Shown in pieces: positions 1-8,422 of a DNA stretch of 23,346 nucleotides. The notes beneath the pieces are model-generated. The model was not told the DNA's origin and searched no databases. It saw only the letters and a list, made by a program, of their open reading frames with translations. The translations under genes were made by a program, and so were the position numbers. This stretch comes from a virus. Position 1 is the first letter of the stretch, and every line of letters starts with the position of its first letter. Where the stretch lies: IMG/VR virus record IMGVR_UViG_3300009495_000081, positions 1-23,346 of that record; one strand, 5' to 3'.

Positions 1-23
1 TAACAATTCCAGGATAATTGATA

Positions 24-599
24 ATGGCATATACTACACCGGAATTTGTAACAAGTTTTCAAAGCGAGATTGATGATTTAGTTACTGAATTTCAAACATT
101 AAAAGTAACTAAAGATGCAGAGTCAGCAGCAATACCAGAAGAACTTGAAGATTTAGATATAGAACTTCGAAGCATTCGATTAACTGCTAACAGTACATTT
201 AGCGCAAACAATCCTGCTGGCGCATATAATCCATATCCTAATGCTGCTTCTGCGGGGCATATCGAAATAGATGCAAATCAAACAGTAAAAATTACAAACG
301 GGACAGTGACAATTACTGTTTCTGGTTCTTCGGTTACAGTGAGTGGCGCTACAACTGCAAATTTCGGGGCAGCAAATATTACTACAACAGGCAATATAAC
401 TGGAGCAACAGTCACAGGTACAACGGATGTCATTGCTGATACTATTAATCTGAAGACGCACGAACACTTCTTCACGGATGGTGGCGGTGCTTCTGGTACA
501 ACTGGATCAACTTCGGGTCTTGATTTCGCCGCGCACACTCATACATTCTCGGATGGATTTACTATTTCCGGCGACACCGGTGGTCCGAAAAACGCATAA
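24..599 (+). CDS. Baseplate central spike tip-like protein with two HxH motifs
   Basis: The 191-residue product probably forms or caps the membrane-piercing spike under the baseplate hub. Residues 1-60 are mostly helical and acidic. Residues about 80-145 are a run of short T/V/G-rich strands (TVKITNGTVTITVSG, then TGNITGATVTGTTDVIA), the pattern of the triple-stranded beta-helix at the C-terminus of Mu gp45, P2 gpV and T4 gp5. The helix runs into LKTHEHF, the usual spike-apex position where an HxH motif (H146, H148) from three chains binds a metal ion. A second HxH follows (H171, H173 in AAHTH), and the protein ends SGDTGGPKNA, like other spike tips. No OB-fold or lysozyme domain is visible, so it is not a full gp5. 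The ATG at 24 is preferred over an in-frame TTG at 18 because AGGA at 11-14 is well spaced for it. It sits just upstream of gp25. The spike role is inferred from sequence pattern alone. Confidence 0.65.
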   Translation: MAYTTPEFVTSFQSEIDDLVTEFQTLKVTKDAESAAIPEELEDLDIELRSIRLTANSTFSANNPAGAYNPYPNAASAGHIEIDANQTVKITNGTVTITVSGSSVTVSGATTANFGAANITTTGNITGATVTGTTDVIADTINLKTHEHFFTDGGGASGTTGSTSGLDFAAHTHTFSDGFTISGDTGGPKNA

Positions 600-609
600 G
601 GTATAACAG

Positions 610-1044
610 ATGGCCGCAAGAATCATAAAGAATAATCAGGAGTATAAGCAGACTGATGCTGACTATGAAATATATAGTGACTTTGATAAATCTTTTTTGC
701 CTAATCCCTTTACTAGGCAGTTGTCTCGTAAGACCAATGAATCTTCGGTTTCTATGGCAATTAGGAATCTTTTATTGACTAATAAATATGAGAGAAGAAG
801 AAATCCTGCTTTCGGTTCTACTATTTCGGCGTATCTGTTTGAACCTTTTTCTGAAACAGTATTGGGTGAGGTAGAAGATCGTGTTAGGAAAACAATTGAC
901 AATAATGAACCGAGGGTGCGAATTCTAGAACTGAATGTAACTACAAATGAGAAAGAAGACGAGTTAATTATAAGTTTAAAGTTTGCGACATCAACATCGC
1001 CGACACCCGAAAAACTCAACATTACACTTTATAGAGTAAGATAA
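610..1044 (+). CDS. gp25: Baseplate wedge protein gp25
   Basis: The 144-residue product matches the GPW/gp25 family, a small wedge component that joins the gp6 ring to the tail sheath and helps start sheath assembly. The recognisable stretch is about residues 20-110: SDFDKSF, then SVSMAIRNLLLTNKYERRRNPAFGS, then a segment with the FEP...TVLGEVEDRVRKTIDNNEPRV order. The conserved start of the family helix (AIRNLLLT) and the RV.I..L.V end are both present. Length is close to T4 gp25 (132 aa). The start codon follows TAAGG that overlaps the stop of the upstream gene. The stop TAA abuts the ATG of gp6 directly, so translation is probably coupled. Assignment is strong from sequence and gene order. 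Confidence 0.93.
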   Translation: MAARIIKNNQEYKQTDADYEIYSDFDKSFLPNPFTRQLSRKTNESSVSMAIRNLLLTNKYERRRNPAFGSTISAYLFEPFSETVLGEVEDRVRKTIDNNEPRVRILELNVTTNEKEDELIISLKFATSTSPTPEKLNITLYRVR

Positions 1045-2820
1045 ATGACTGACTTAACAACACTTGATTTTGATTCAATCAAGGGAAATTTAAAAAATTA
1101 TCTAAAAGAACAAACTGTCTTTCAAGATTATGATTTTGAAGGGTCAAACATCAATGTTCTTTTAGATATTCTTTCATATAATAGTTATCTTAATGGATTT
1201 TATTTGAATATGTTAGGAAGTGAAATGTTTCTTGACAGCGCTCAGCTGCGCGATTCTGTTATATCTCACACAAAAGAACTTAACTATTTACCTCGTTCTT
1301 TTAGGTCTGCTACTGCGAATGTCAATTTATCTATCTATGATGGTGACGCGGCCTCAGTTATTATTCCTCGCGGCACCTCGTTCACTGGAACATCGGGCAA
1401 TCGCAACTATACTTTTGTAACTGGTGATAATGTTGTTACGAAGCCGGGTGCTGCGGCTAATACTTTCATCGCAGAGAATATTAATTTATACGAAGGCGAT
1501 TATGTTTCAGATTCATTTGTAGTCAATAACGATGACTCACAACGATTTATATTATCAAATAAAACAATTGATGTTACAAGTCTTCTTGTAGGTGTGCTTG
1601 AAGATAACGGCGGCACTCTCAAGTCATATACCAGATCAGATTCTCTGTTTGGTCTTGGATCAACATCTGAGGTATTCTTTATTCAGCCGGCAGACAACGA
1701 CCGATATGAGATTGTATTTGGTGATGGTATCATTGGTCGCAAACCAAAAGATAGAGCAATCGTAACGATTCAGTATCGCGCTTGTAACGGTGAGTTACCT
1801 AACGGGATTGCGTTGTTCTCAGCTGATGGCAAAGTAGGAACAAGTCTCATTACAAATGTTGTTGTGAACGAGGCTGCTAAGGGTGGAACAATCTCAGAAA
1901 GTCTAGACTCCATTAAGTTCAATGCTCCTCGTGCGTTCACTACACAAGAGCGCGTTGTTACATCAAGGGATTATGAAACACTGCTGTCTAACCAGTTTAC
2001 TGAAATCAATGATGTCTCAGCTTATGGTGGTGAAGAGTTCGTGCCGCCGAAGTTTGGTAAAGTGATTATTGCTGTTGACTTGAAATCAACAGATGAGTTA
2101 CCTCCTTCACGAAGAGCGGCATTCGCTAGTTTCATAAAGAAGCGTTCGCCATTGGCCATTGATCCCATATTCGTGAAACCCGAATATACTTACATTAAAG
2201 TGGATTCTAAAGTTCGTTATAACCTGAACCAAACTCAGTTGACAGTAAACGATATACAGTTCATTGTCAAGTCATCAATTCAAAATTATAATGCGAGCAC
2301 CTTGAATGGATTTAATAAGACGCTTCGTTATAGTCGCCTTCTTGCTAGTATTGATAGTTCTCAGATATCAATCGTTAGTAACGATACTGAGATTCTCGCT
2401 GTCAAAACGATTGTGCCAGTGGTTAAGAAACCTACAAACTTCACCGTTGATTTTGGAGTCAAGTTAAAAGACAATATACCTAAGTTACCAAGTGTTCACG
2501 GTGCCAACGAAACTTCTATCATATCATCTTCTAAATTTATCTTTAGCGGGCACGAATGTTTCATTGAGGATGACGGCGGTGGTATACTGAATATCGGCAC
2601 AACATCATTCGGAACCCACGTTGCTCTTCGTAACATTGGTACAGTTAATTATGAGACAGGCGTTTTAGTAATAAATCAATTTGCGCCTACAGAACTGGTT
2701 GATAAATCTTTTAATATTTTTGCTAAAACTTTTGATCTAGATGTGAAGTCAGAGCGAAGAACCATTCTAAAAATCCGTCCAGAAGATATTACCGTGACTG
2801 TTGAACAGGTCAGACTCTAA
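1045..2820 (+). CDS. gp6: Baseplate wedge protein gp6 (baseplate J-like)
   Basis: The 591-residue product is the wedge subunit that forms the inner ring of the baseplate through dimers. The N-terminus (LTTLDFDSIKGNLKNYLKEQ, then GSNINVLLDILSYNSYLNGFYLNMLGSEMFLDSAQLRDSV) is typical of gp6 of marine T4-like phages. VFGDGIIGRKP near residues 225-240 and TQERVVTSRDYETLL near 300-315 are the usual baseplate J-like landmarks. The length is somewhat below T4 gp6 (660 aa). The gene starts immediately after the gp25 stop and its TAA shares a base with the ATG of gp7 (TAATG). No frameshift or odd segment was noticed. Confidence 0.93.
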   Translation: MTDLTTLDFDSIKGNLKNYLKEQTVFQDYDFEGSNINVLLDILSYNSYLNGFYLNMLGSEMFLDSAQLRDSVISHTKELNYLPRSFRSATANVNLSIYDGDAASVIIPRGTSFTGTSGNRNYTFVTGDNVVTKPGAAANTFIAENINLYEGDYVSDSFVVNNDDSQRFILSNKTIDVTSLLVGVLEDNGGTLKSYTRSDSLFGLGSTSEVFFIQPADNDRYEIVFGDGIIGRKPKDRAIVTIQYRACNGELPNGIALFSADGKVGTSLITNVVVNEAAKGGTISESLDSIKFNAPRAFTTQERVVTSRDYETLLSNQFTEINDVSAYGGEEFVPPKFGKVIIAVDLKSTDELPPSRRAAFASFIKKRSPLAIDPIFVKPEYTYIKVDSKVRYNLNQTQLTVNDIQFIVKSSIQNYNASTLNGFNKTLRYSRLLASIDSSQISIVSNDTEILAVKTIVPVVKKPTNFTVDFGVKLKDNIPKLPSVHGANETSIISSSKFIFSGHECFIEDDGGGILNIGTTSFGTHVALRNIGTVNYETGVLVINQFAPTELVDKSFNIFAKTFDLDVKSERRTILKIRPEDITVTVEQVRL

Positions 2821-5800
2821 TGCGTCAGATTGAAGACTTTATCAGTCCTCTTGTTGAGGGACAGTTTCCTGCGTTTTATCGTGACGAAGGAAAAATGTTT
2901 GTTACCTTTGTAAAGGCATATTATGAGTGGGCAGAAAATAATCTTCAACTACTGACACTTGAAGATACAACAAATTTCAATAAAAACGATACAGTCACGC
3001 AGGGAAATACCACTGGTAAAATCATTGCTGTGTATTCAACTTATTATATGGTTCAGCTGGATAAACTGGATCAGTTTAGGTGTAACACTCTCTGTAATGA
3101 CTTGACTCTTTGTACTAGTTCTTCCGGTGGTTCATCATACATTAACACCGCTGAAAGTTTTAATCACGAATACCTCGCAAGAAAGTTAGTAGATATTCGT
3201 GACATTGACACGACTATTGAGAAGTTCATTGTTTCATTTAAGAACAAGTATCTACCTGATATTCAGTTCAACACCGCGTCAAACAAAAGACTCTTTATCA
3301 AAAATGCTTTAGACTTTTATAGGGCAAAGGGCACCGAGAGAGCAGTAGATTTATTTTTCAAATTAATATACGGTATTGAAGCTGGTATATATTATCCTGC
3401 TGATGATTTGTTGAAAGCATCAGACAATGAGTTTGTCAATGTACAATATCTTGAAATTGATCCGAATGAAACCAATGTACAGTTGATTGGTCAGACAATC
3501 ACTGGCACTATAACTGGATCAACTGCCTATGCTGATAGACTGGTTCGTGTCAAGAAGAATTCTAGATTTATTGAAGTCGTTTATCTTGAGAATGTTTCAG
3601 GTAACTTTCAAACAGGTGAAGATGTAAGAACATATGATTTATCTACTAATGTAAGTGCGCGTATTCTCGGATCACTCTCATCGTTAACGATTGTTAAAAA
3701 TGACGAAGGATACAAATTGGGTGACATCATCGCTTTCACTGACGGTGATGGCCGTGGAGGTAAACTGCGTGTTGACTCGGTAGTAGACAAAACAGGTTTG
3801 GTAGAGTTTGAGTTAATAAATGGTGGTTGGGGTTATTCGGCGAATGCTAGCATTCTAGGATCAGAATCAATACTTTTAATGAATGACTTGACCAACGAGA
3901 ACGAGGAGTGGTTTTACCATCAGACAGCGTTTAAACAATTTGAAACAATCAAACAAAATCTGGTCAGTGTAAATTTAGCTAATACCAATGAAGATATGAG
4001 TTCATTTACAGTATCTTCTAATGTTGAGATTATCGATTCTGTAACCAATGCTGTGGTTTATGCGGGAAGAGTAACAAAGTCTTCAGCCACTGGATTTGTA
4101 ATGGACTATGATAGTTTTGTACCGATCGCCCCAACCCCTTATGTTTGGAATAAGTTCAACGGCAATTTAGACAACGATGGAAGTAGCAGTGGTTCTATAA
4201 ACATCACTTCTGGCGCTACACCAACATACGAAACTGGTCAAGATGGCGTGATCAATTCCGCGTTCGAATATACATCAGGCGACACTTTGCGCTTTGCAAC
4301 TTCACCCACGAATAACAACAGTGATTTTATGTGGGCGGTTTGGTTCAAACAAGACGGCTCTGCTTTTGGAGATACATCCGCAGTCATAGGCACTGGATAC
4401 AGCAATCAGTTAATCCACATAGGTGCAACAGCACCCAATTCAACCACTCCAAGCTTGCAGATACGGCACACTGTGAGCGGAGGTTGGCAAACTACTGTTG
4501 CTTCTACACAACCCACTTGGACAGACTGGAACCACTATACGTTAGTAAAGAGCGGAAATAATTTATACTTATATTTAAATGGTCTTTTGGTTGCTTCAGA
4601 TACTTTACCGGGGACTCAGACATATAATAATGATTTAAACCTTGGATTATATAACACTGGCAGAGTAACTGGCGATTTTGACGATCTTAAACTCTACACC
4701 ACCCTTCCCATTCCAGCAGGAGCTTCTTCCTTTAATACAGACTATATAGGCGATGTTAATACATTATCCTTAAAAAACGATACATTGTCAAGCGAAATAT
4801 CAACCAATACTGATATTTCTGCCACAGCAAATGTAATCGGAGTCAAAGACACTTTTAAAATTGATTATACAATCGGCGCCAATGATGCGATCACAGTGAA
4901 TGAAACAATATATCAACTGAATGATTCCGATCAAGAATATGCCAGTGCTAAAGTCAGTGAAATTAAAACTGAACCTCCATTGTATCAACTAACAGTAACA
5001 ACAAATCCGGGCGCAGGCGCGTTCAGAACAGATCGCCCAATATATTCGCGATCTACGGCACAGTCATATGCTATTGAAAAAATAAGTGAGTTTCAAGTTG
5101 GTGTAATCAGTATCAATAATATATTCTATGAAAATGCCAATACATACGGCGTTGAAACCGGATCTTATTCAAATGGTAGAGTTTTTAGTTATCGCACACC
5201 AGCAAACTTTACCGTCAGTAGTCGCAACAACCAGGTAACTTATACCAATTTTTACTCTAATACTATTATAGGTAATATTACTGGATACAACACTGCAAAT
5301 TTAGATGTCTCTACTACTTATGGCGGTGGCGCTGCCAATATTGATTATACGGCCACGACCGGTCTTACCTTCGAAGATGTTTCGATTGGTTCTGTTGAGT
5401 TCATTGTTCAGACCACTCAAGGCGAACTATACGCCAAAGACCCCATTTTTATAATACACGAACCAAAGTCTTATTATTTGGAAAGATATGATTATGAATT
5501 AAAATATTCGGGTGTCGGTCAAAACTTTGTCGTAGGCGAAACGATTGAAGGAAACACCGGTTATGCCAAGGCGGTAATCACCTCACATGACCTAAATACA
5601 CAGACTATCAACGCAACTAGAATTACACTACCCACATCAAGAGGTTTTCAATCCATTTCGGACGACGATCCATCAACAAACGATTTTGTTGTAGGTGAAA
5701 CTTTTACAAGTCTTGAAACGGGTCTTACAGTTACATTGTCATATGTCAACGAATTTAGAAACTATCCTAGGACTGGGTTAAACGCGAATGTCACTTCAGA

Positions 5801-6257
5801 GGCGCTGTCTGGTAATAATTTTATTTCTACTACAACCTTGATTGACTCTGGATTTGGTTACAGTGATGGTGAGACAGTAAACGCTACGCTTAATCGTGAT
5901 CCGACCGTCACATCATCTTTCAAACTAGGTCTTGGAAAACAGGGCATTGCTCCTGGTTACTTTACAAGTCGCAGGGGGTTTTTAAGTAGTGATAAATACC
6001 TACATGACAATGATTTTTATCAAGAGTATTCTTATCAAGTATTAACCTCATTACCTTTTGATACTTATCGTAAAGTTTTAGTTGATGTATTACATGTTTC
6101 AGGCACAAAACCTTTTGGTAAATATTTTAGTACGACATCATCTGATATTGGAGCTTCACTTGATATTACAGTAGATATAGTTCGTTTGACTGAGATGTTT
6201 GTTAGTTTTAGTTTGTTTGAGAATCAAAACACATTTTATACTGCTAGTATTTCATAA
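2820..6257 (+). CDS. gp7: Baseplate wedge protein gp7 with an inserted LamG-like lectin domain
   Basis: The 1145-residue product is the gp7 wedge subunit, which links gp6, gp8 and gp10-type outer parts of the baseplate. The N-terminus (LVEGQFPAFYRDEGKMF, then FVKAYYEW) and the segment IEKFIVSFKNKYLPDIQ with DFYRAKGTERAVDLFFKLIYG (about residues 135-185) are typical of marine T4-like gp7. Later parts carry short beta modules such as FVVGETIEGNTGYAKAVI and GFGYSDGETV. Residues about 436-632 look like an added LamG/concanavalin A-like domain (Laminin_G_3 type): FMWAVWFKQDG, WTDWNHYTLVKSGNNLYLYL, NGLLVASDT and a closing DFDDLKLYTTLP. That domain could bind glycans at the cell surface, which is inference. 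Total length is above T4 gp7 (1032 aa). The start ATG overlaps the gp6 stop, so coupled translation is likely. Confidence 0.9.
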   Translation: MRQIEDFISPLVEGQFPAFYRDEGKMFVTFVKAYYEWAENNLQLLTLEDTTNFNKNDTVTQGNTTGKIIAVYSTYYMVQLDKLDQFRCNTLCNDLTLCTSSSGGSSYINTAESFNHEYLARKLVDIRDIDTTIEKFIVSFKNKYLPDIQFNTASNKRLFIKNALDFYRAKGTERAVDLFFKLIYGIEAGIYYPADDLLKASDNEFVNVQYLEIDPNETNVQLIGQTITGTITGSTAYADRLVRVKKNSRFIEVVYLENVSGNFQTGEDVRTYDLSTNVSARILGSLSSLTIVKNDEGYKLGDIIAFTDGDGRGGKLRVDSVVDKTGLVEFELINGGWGYSANASILGSESILLMNDLTNENEEWFYHQTAFKQFETIKQNLVSVNLANTNEDMSSFTVSSNVEIIDSVTNAVVYAGRVTKSSATGFVMDYDSFVPIAPTPYVWNKFNGNLDNDGSSSGSINITSGATPTYETGQDGVINSAFEYTSGDTLRFATSPTNNNSDFMWAVWFKQDGSAFGDTSAVIGTGYSNQLIHIGATAPNSTTPSLQIRHTVSGGWQTTVASTQPTWTDWNHYTLVKSGNNLYLYLNGLLVASDTLPGTQTYNNDLNLGLYNTGRVTGDFDDLKLYTTLPIPAGASSFNTDYIGDVNTLSLKNDTLSSEISTNTDISATANVIGVKDTFKIDYTIGANDAITVNETIYQLNDSDQEYASAKVSEIKTEPPLYQLTVTTNPGAGAFRTDRPIYSRSTAQSYAIEKISEFQVGVISINNIFYENANTYGVETGSYSNGRVFSYRTPANFTVSSRNNQVTYTNFYSNTIIGNITGYNTANLDVSTTYGGGAANIDYTATTGLTFEDVSIGSVEFIVQTTQGELYAKDPIFIIHEPKSYYLERYDYELKYSGVGQNFVVGETIEGNTGYAKAVITSHDLNTQTINATRITLPTSRGFQSISDDDPSTNDFVVGETFTSLETGLTVTLSYVNEFRNYPRTGLNANVTSEALSGNNFISTTTLIDSGFGYSDGETVNATLNRDPTVTSSFKLGLGKQGIAPGYFTSRRGFLSSDKYLHDNDFYQEYSYQVLTSLPFDTYRKVLVDVLHVSGTKPFGKYFSTTSSDIGASLDITVDIVRLTEMFVSFSLFENQNTFYTASIS
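4125..4716 (+). other. LamG/concanavalin A-like domain encoded inside gp7
   Basis: This is the DNA for residues about 436-632 of gp7. The predicted strands follow the LamG_3 order: WNKFNGNLDNDG, SAFEYTSGDTLRFA, DFMWAVWFKQDG, then a sandwich segment, WNHYTLVKSGNNLYLYLNG, and FDDLKLYTTLP. The motif of a buried W-(H/N)-H-hydrophobic strand followed by a basic turn and LYLNG is the most diagnostic part. The reading frame is continuous with gp7 on both sides. Boundaries are approximate because no alignment could be run. Confidence 0.78.
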
Positions 6258-6260
6258 ATA
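6253..6260 (+). promoter_or_regulatory. Candidate T4-type late promoter before gp8
   Basis: CATAAATA matches the T4 late promoter octamer TATAAATA at seven of eight positions and overlaps the gp7 stop codon. It is 33 bases upstream of the gp8 start, within the 35-base gap between genes. It would supply gp8 and the genes after it. Confidence 0.5.
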
Positions 6261-6292
6261 ACATATAGAACCTTTAACCACTGAGATAAAAG

Positions 6293-8419
6293 ATGGCAAA
6301 GAAAATTGTACCCAGTGAAATAAAAACACTCATTCTGCAACAATTGGCGGAATCTGTTGGTGAACCGGCAAACACAACATATTATGCCTTTGCCGGTGAT
6401 CACATGGCCACTGGTGTAACTGAGAATGATGTCACCCAACCTAACGAAAGTTATCGTAACTTGACGGTTGAAACTTTTAGGAATATGATATTCGGTAAAA
6501 AGTTAACGCCTAGTGATATTACCCTAATGGTTAAAAGATACGATTGGGCCTCAGATACAAAATATGACATGTATGATGACGAAGATGCTCTATTAGGTAC
6601 AAAGAAGTATTTTGTTGTAGTGCAAGAGGTTAGTAACTATCATGTATACAAATGTCTATTCAATAATAATGGTCAAGCATCAACTGTAAAGCCTGTCTTT
6701 CAGGACAACACATTTGACGAGGCACTCTTTGCCGCCGGTGATGACTACTATGAGACTTCTGATGGATATCAGTGGAAATACATGTACACGATCTCTTCGG
6801 TTGATTTCAATAAGTTTTCTTCACAAGAATATATTCCTATGATTGCAAACACATCAGTGCAGAATACCGCTGTTGCTGGGGCAATCAATGTGGTTAAGGT
6901 TGATGCGGCCGGTAAAAATTATAATAATTATATCACTGACACGACATTTACTGCCAGTGATATTCATATTGACGGTAATCAGAGACTATTTAAGTTATCT
7001 GGCGTTACAAATTCAACTCAAAACTTTTATAGTAATACCATTATTACTCTTACTTCAGGCACCGGTGCTGGACAATTTAAGAAAGTTATAAGTTCCGTCG
7101 GAAATACTAGTGGTGTATTTGTAGAAATTGCAGGCGTAGATACTACAGACGCTAACACATTTTCAATAAGCCCAACACAGGATACACATTACGAAATATC
7201 GCCGCAAGTTTTGTTGACAGATAATGGCGAACAGACAGTGAATGCTTTCGCGAGAGCTATTATCGATCCTTTATCCTCTAATAGTGTAAGTAAGGTTGAG
7301 GTCTTAAATCCAGGGAAAAATTATTCTTTCTCAACTGCATCTGTTCTTCAAGGTATTGCTGATGTAGTAACACCATCAAATGCAACTGTGCGGCCAATAC
7401 TTTCACCTCCAGGTGGCCACGGTTTTGATCCTGCATCGGAGTTAGACTCGACCGCAATATGTTTTTCTTCATTATTTTCTCGTGATGAAAGCAACACACT
7501 CTCTGCCGAAAATACTTTTGGCACATTTGGTCTAATCCGTGATCCTCTCTATTCTAATGTAGAAATTTATATTGAAAAAGAAAGCAATAGCGCGGGATCA
7601 GATGGCATATTCAGAACCGGTGAACTTGTTAGACAAATTCAGACAATTGAGTTAAATGATTTGGTAACAGTAAATTCATCAATAAGCACAGTTGCTATAA
7701 CATCCCCATCAGCTGATACAAATGATCTTGAAAAGTTTTTTCAGACTGGCGATTTTATATATATATCTGATGAGACTGTCGGTGCCTCTGTTGAGAATAA
7801 GTTTATTTCAACCGTGACTTCGGTCAGCAATAGTTCGCACATCGTGGTTGCATCTAATGTTAACTTCACTTCAACATCAGCACGATTACACTTTGCCCGA
7901 CCGGTCGCTAATGGTGTGGTGAAATCTATCTCAAGTTCAACAAGATTGTATCTTGAGAAATGCAGTCCAGGTTTTTCGAAAGAAGGTTTTATTATTGCCG
8001 CGAACAGTTTCGCCTCTGCCACGATCACAGGCGTTGATGTGAATGAAAGAATTGGCGGATCAACTCCCGCATTTAATTATGTAACTTATAACCAGATGGT
8101 TCGTTGTGTGGGCACCGGAGGTGAGTTTACAAACGATGAAGAAGTCAAACAAACTAACTCAAGCAATGTTGTAATATCGACAGCTCGTGTACACTCATCA
8201 AACACAACTCAGCTGAGTTTAACAAGATTATCGGGCAATCTTGCAACAAATATCAATATTGTTGGTGTCACTTCTGGTGAGATTTTTGAGAGTGGGTTTT
8301 ATAAATATGATGGTGATATCGATCCAACGAGCGGCAATATCATCTATCTACAGAACGATGTATCCGTTACAAGAGAATCAACTCAATCAGAACAAATCCG
8401 TATTATTTTGGAGTTTTAA
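6293..8419 (+). CDS. gp8: Baseplate wedge protein gp8, extended
   Basis: The 708-residue product is a gp8-type wedge subunit, which in T4 bridges gp7 and gp10 in each wedge. The family signal is in residues 1-190: QQLAESVGEPANTTYYAFAGD, then YRNLTVETFRNMIFGKKL, MVKRYDW, YFVVVQEVSNYHVYKCLFNN and DGYQWKYMYTISSVDFNKF with SQEYIPMI. T4 gp8 is only 334 aa. The extra residues after about 190 are beta-rich modules, including a NPGKNYSFSTASV repeat-type segment also seen in gp7 and the next gene. The ribosome site before ATG is weak (GAG in CTGAGATAAAAG). The stop is followed after three bases by the next ATG. Confidence 0.9.
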   Translation: MAKKIVPSEIKTLILQQLAESVGEPANTTYYAFAGDHMATGVTENDVTQPNESYRNLTVETFRNMIFGKKLTPSDITLMVKRYDWASDTKYDMYDDEDALLGTKKYFVVVQEVSNYHVYKCLFNNNGQASTVKPVFQDNTFDEALFAAGDDYYETSDGYQWKYMYTISSVDFNKFSSQEYIPMIANTSVQNTAVAGAINVVKVDAAGKNYNNYITDTTFTASDIHIDGNQRLFKLSGVTNSTQNFYSNTIITLTSGTGAGQFKKVISSVGNTSGVFVEIAGVDTTDANTFSISPTQDTHYEISPQVLLTDNGEQTVNAFARAIIDPLSSNSVSKVEVLNPGKNYSFSTASVLQGIADVVTPSNATVRPILSPPGGHGFDPASELDSTAICFSSLFSRDESNTLSAENTFGTFGLIRDPLYSNVEIYIEKESNSAGSDGIFRTGELVRQIQTIELNDLVTVNSSISTVAITSPSADTNDLEKFFQTGDFIYISDETVGASVENKFISTVTSVSNSSHIVVASNVNFTSTSARLHFARPVANGVVKSISSSTRLYLEKCSPGFSKEGFIIAANSFASATITGVDVNERIGGSTPAFNYVTYNQMVRCVGTGGEFTNDEEVKQTNSSNVVISTARVHSSNTTQLSLTRLSGNLATNINIVGVTSGEIFESGFYKYDGDIDPTSGNIIYLQNDVSVTRESTQSEQIRIILEF
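8300..8307 (+). promoter_or_regulatory. Possible late promoter inside the 3' end of gp8
   Basis: A perfect TATAAATA lies 116 bases upstream of the 1592-aa gene. It is within coding sequence (reads through YKYD), and in AT-rich DNA a match of this kind is expected by chance a few times per window, so support is modest. Confidence 0.3.
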
Positions 8420-8422
8420 AGA

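Noticed and set aside
180-538. Two minus-strand open frames opposite the spike-tip gene
   Set aside because: The plus-strand protein has clear spike features, and the minus frames are low-complexity shadows without recognisable motifs.
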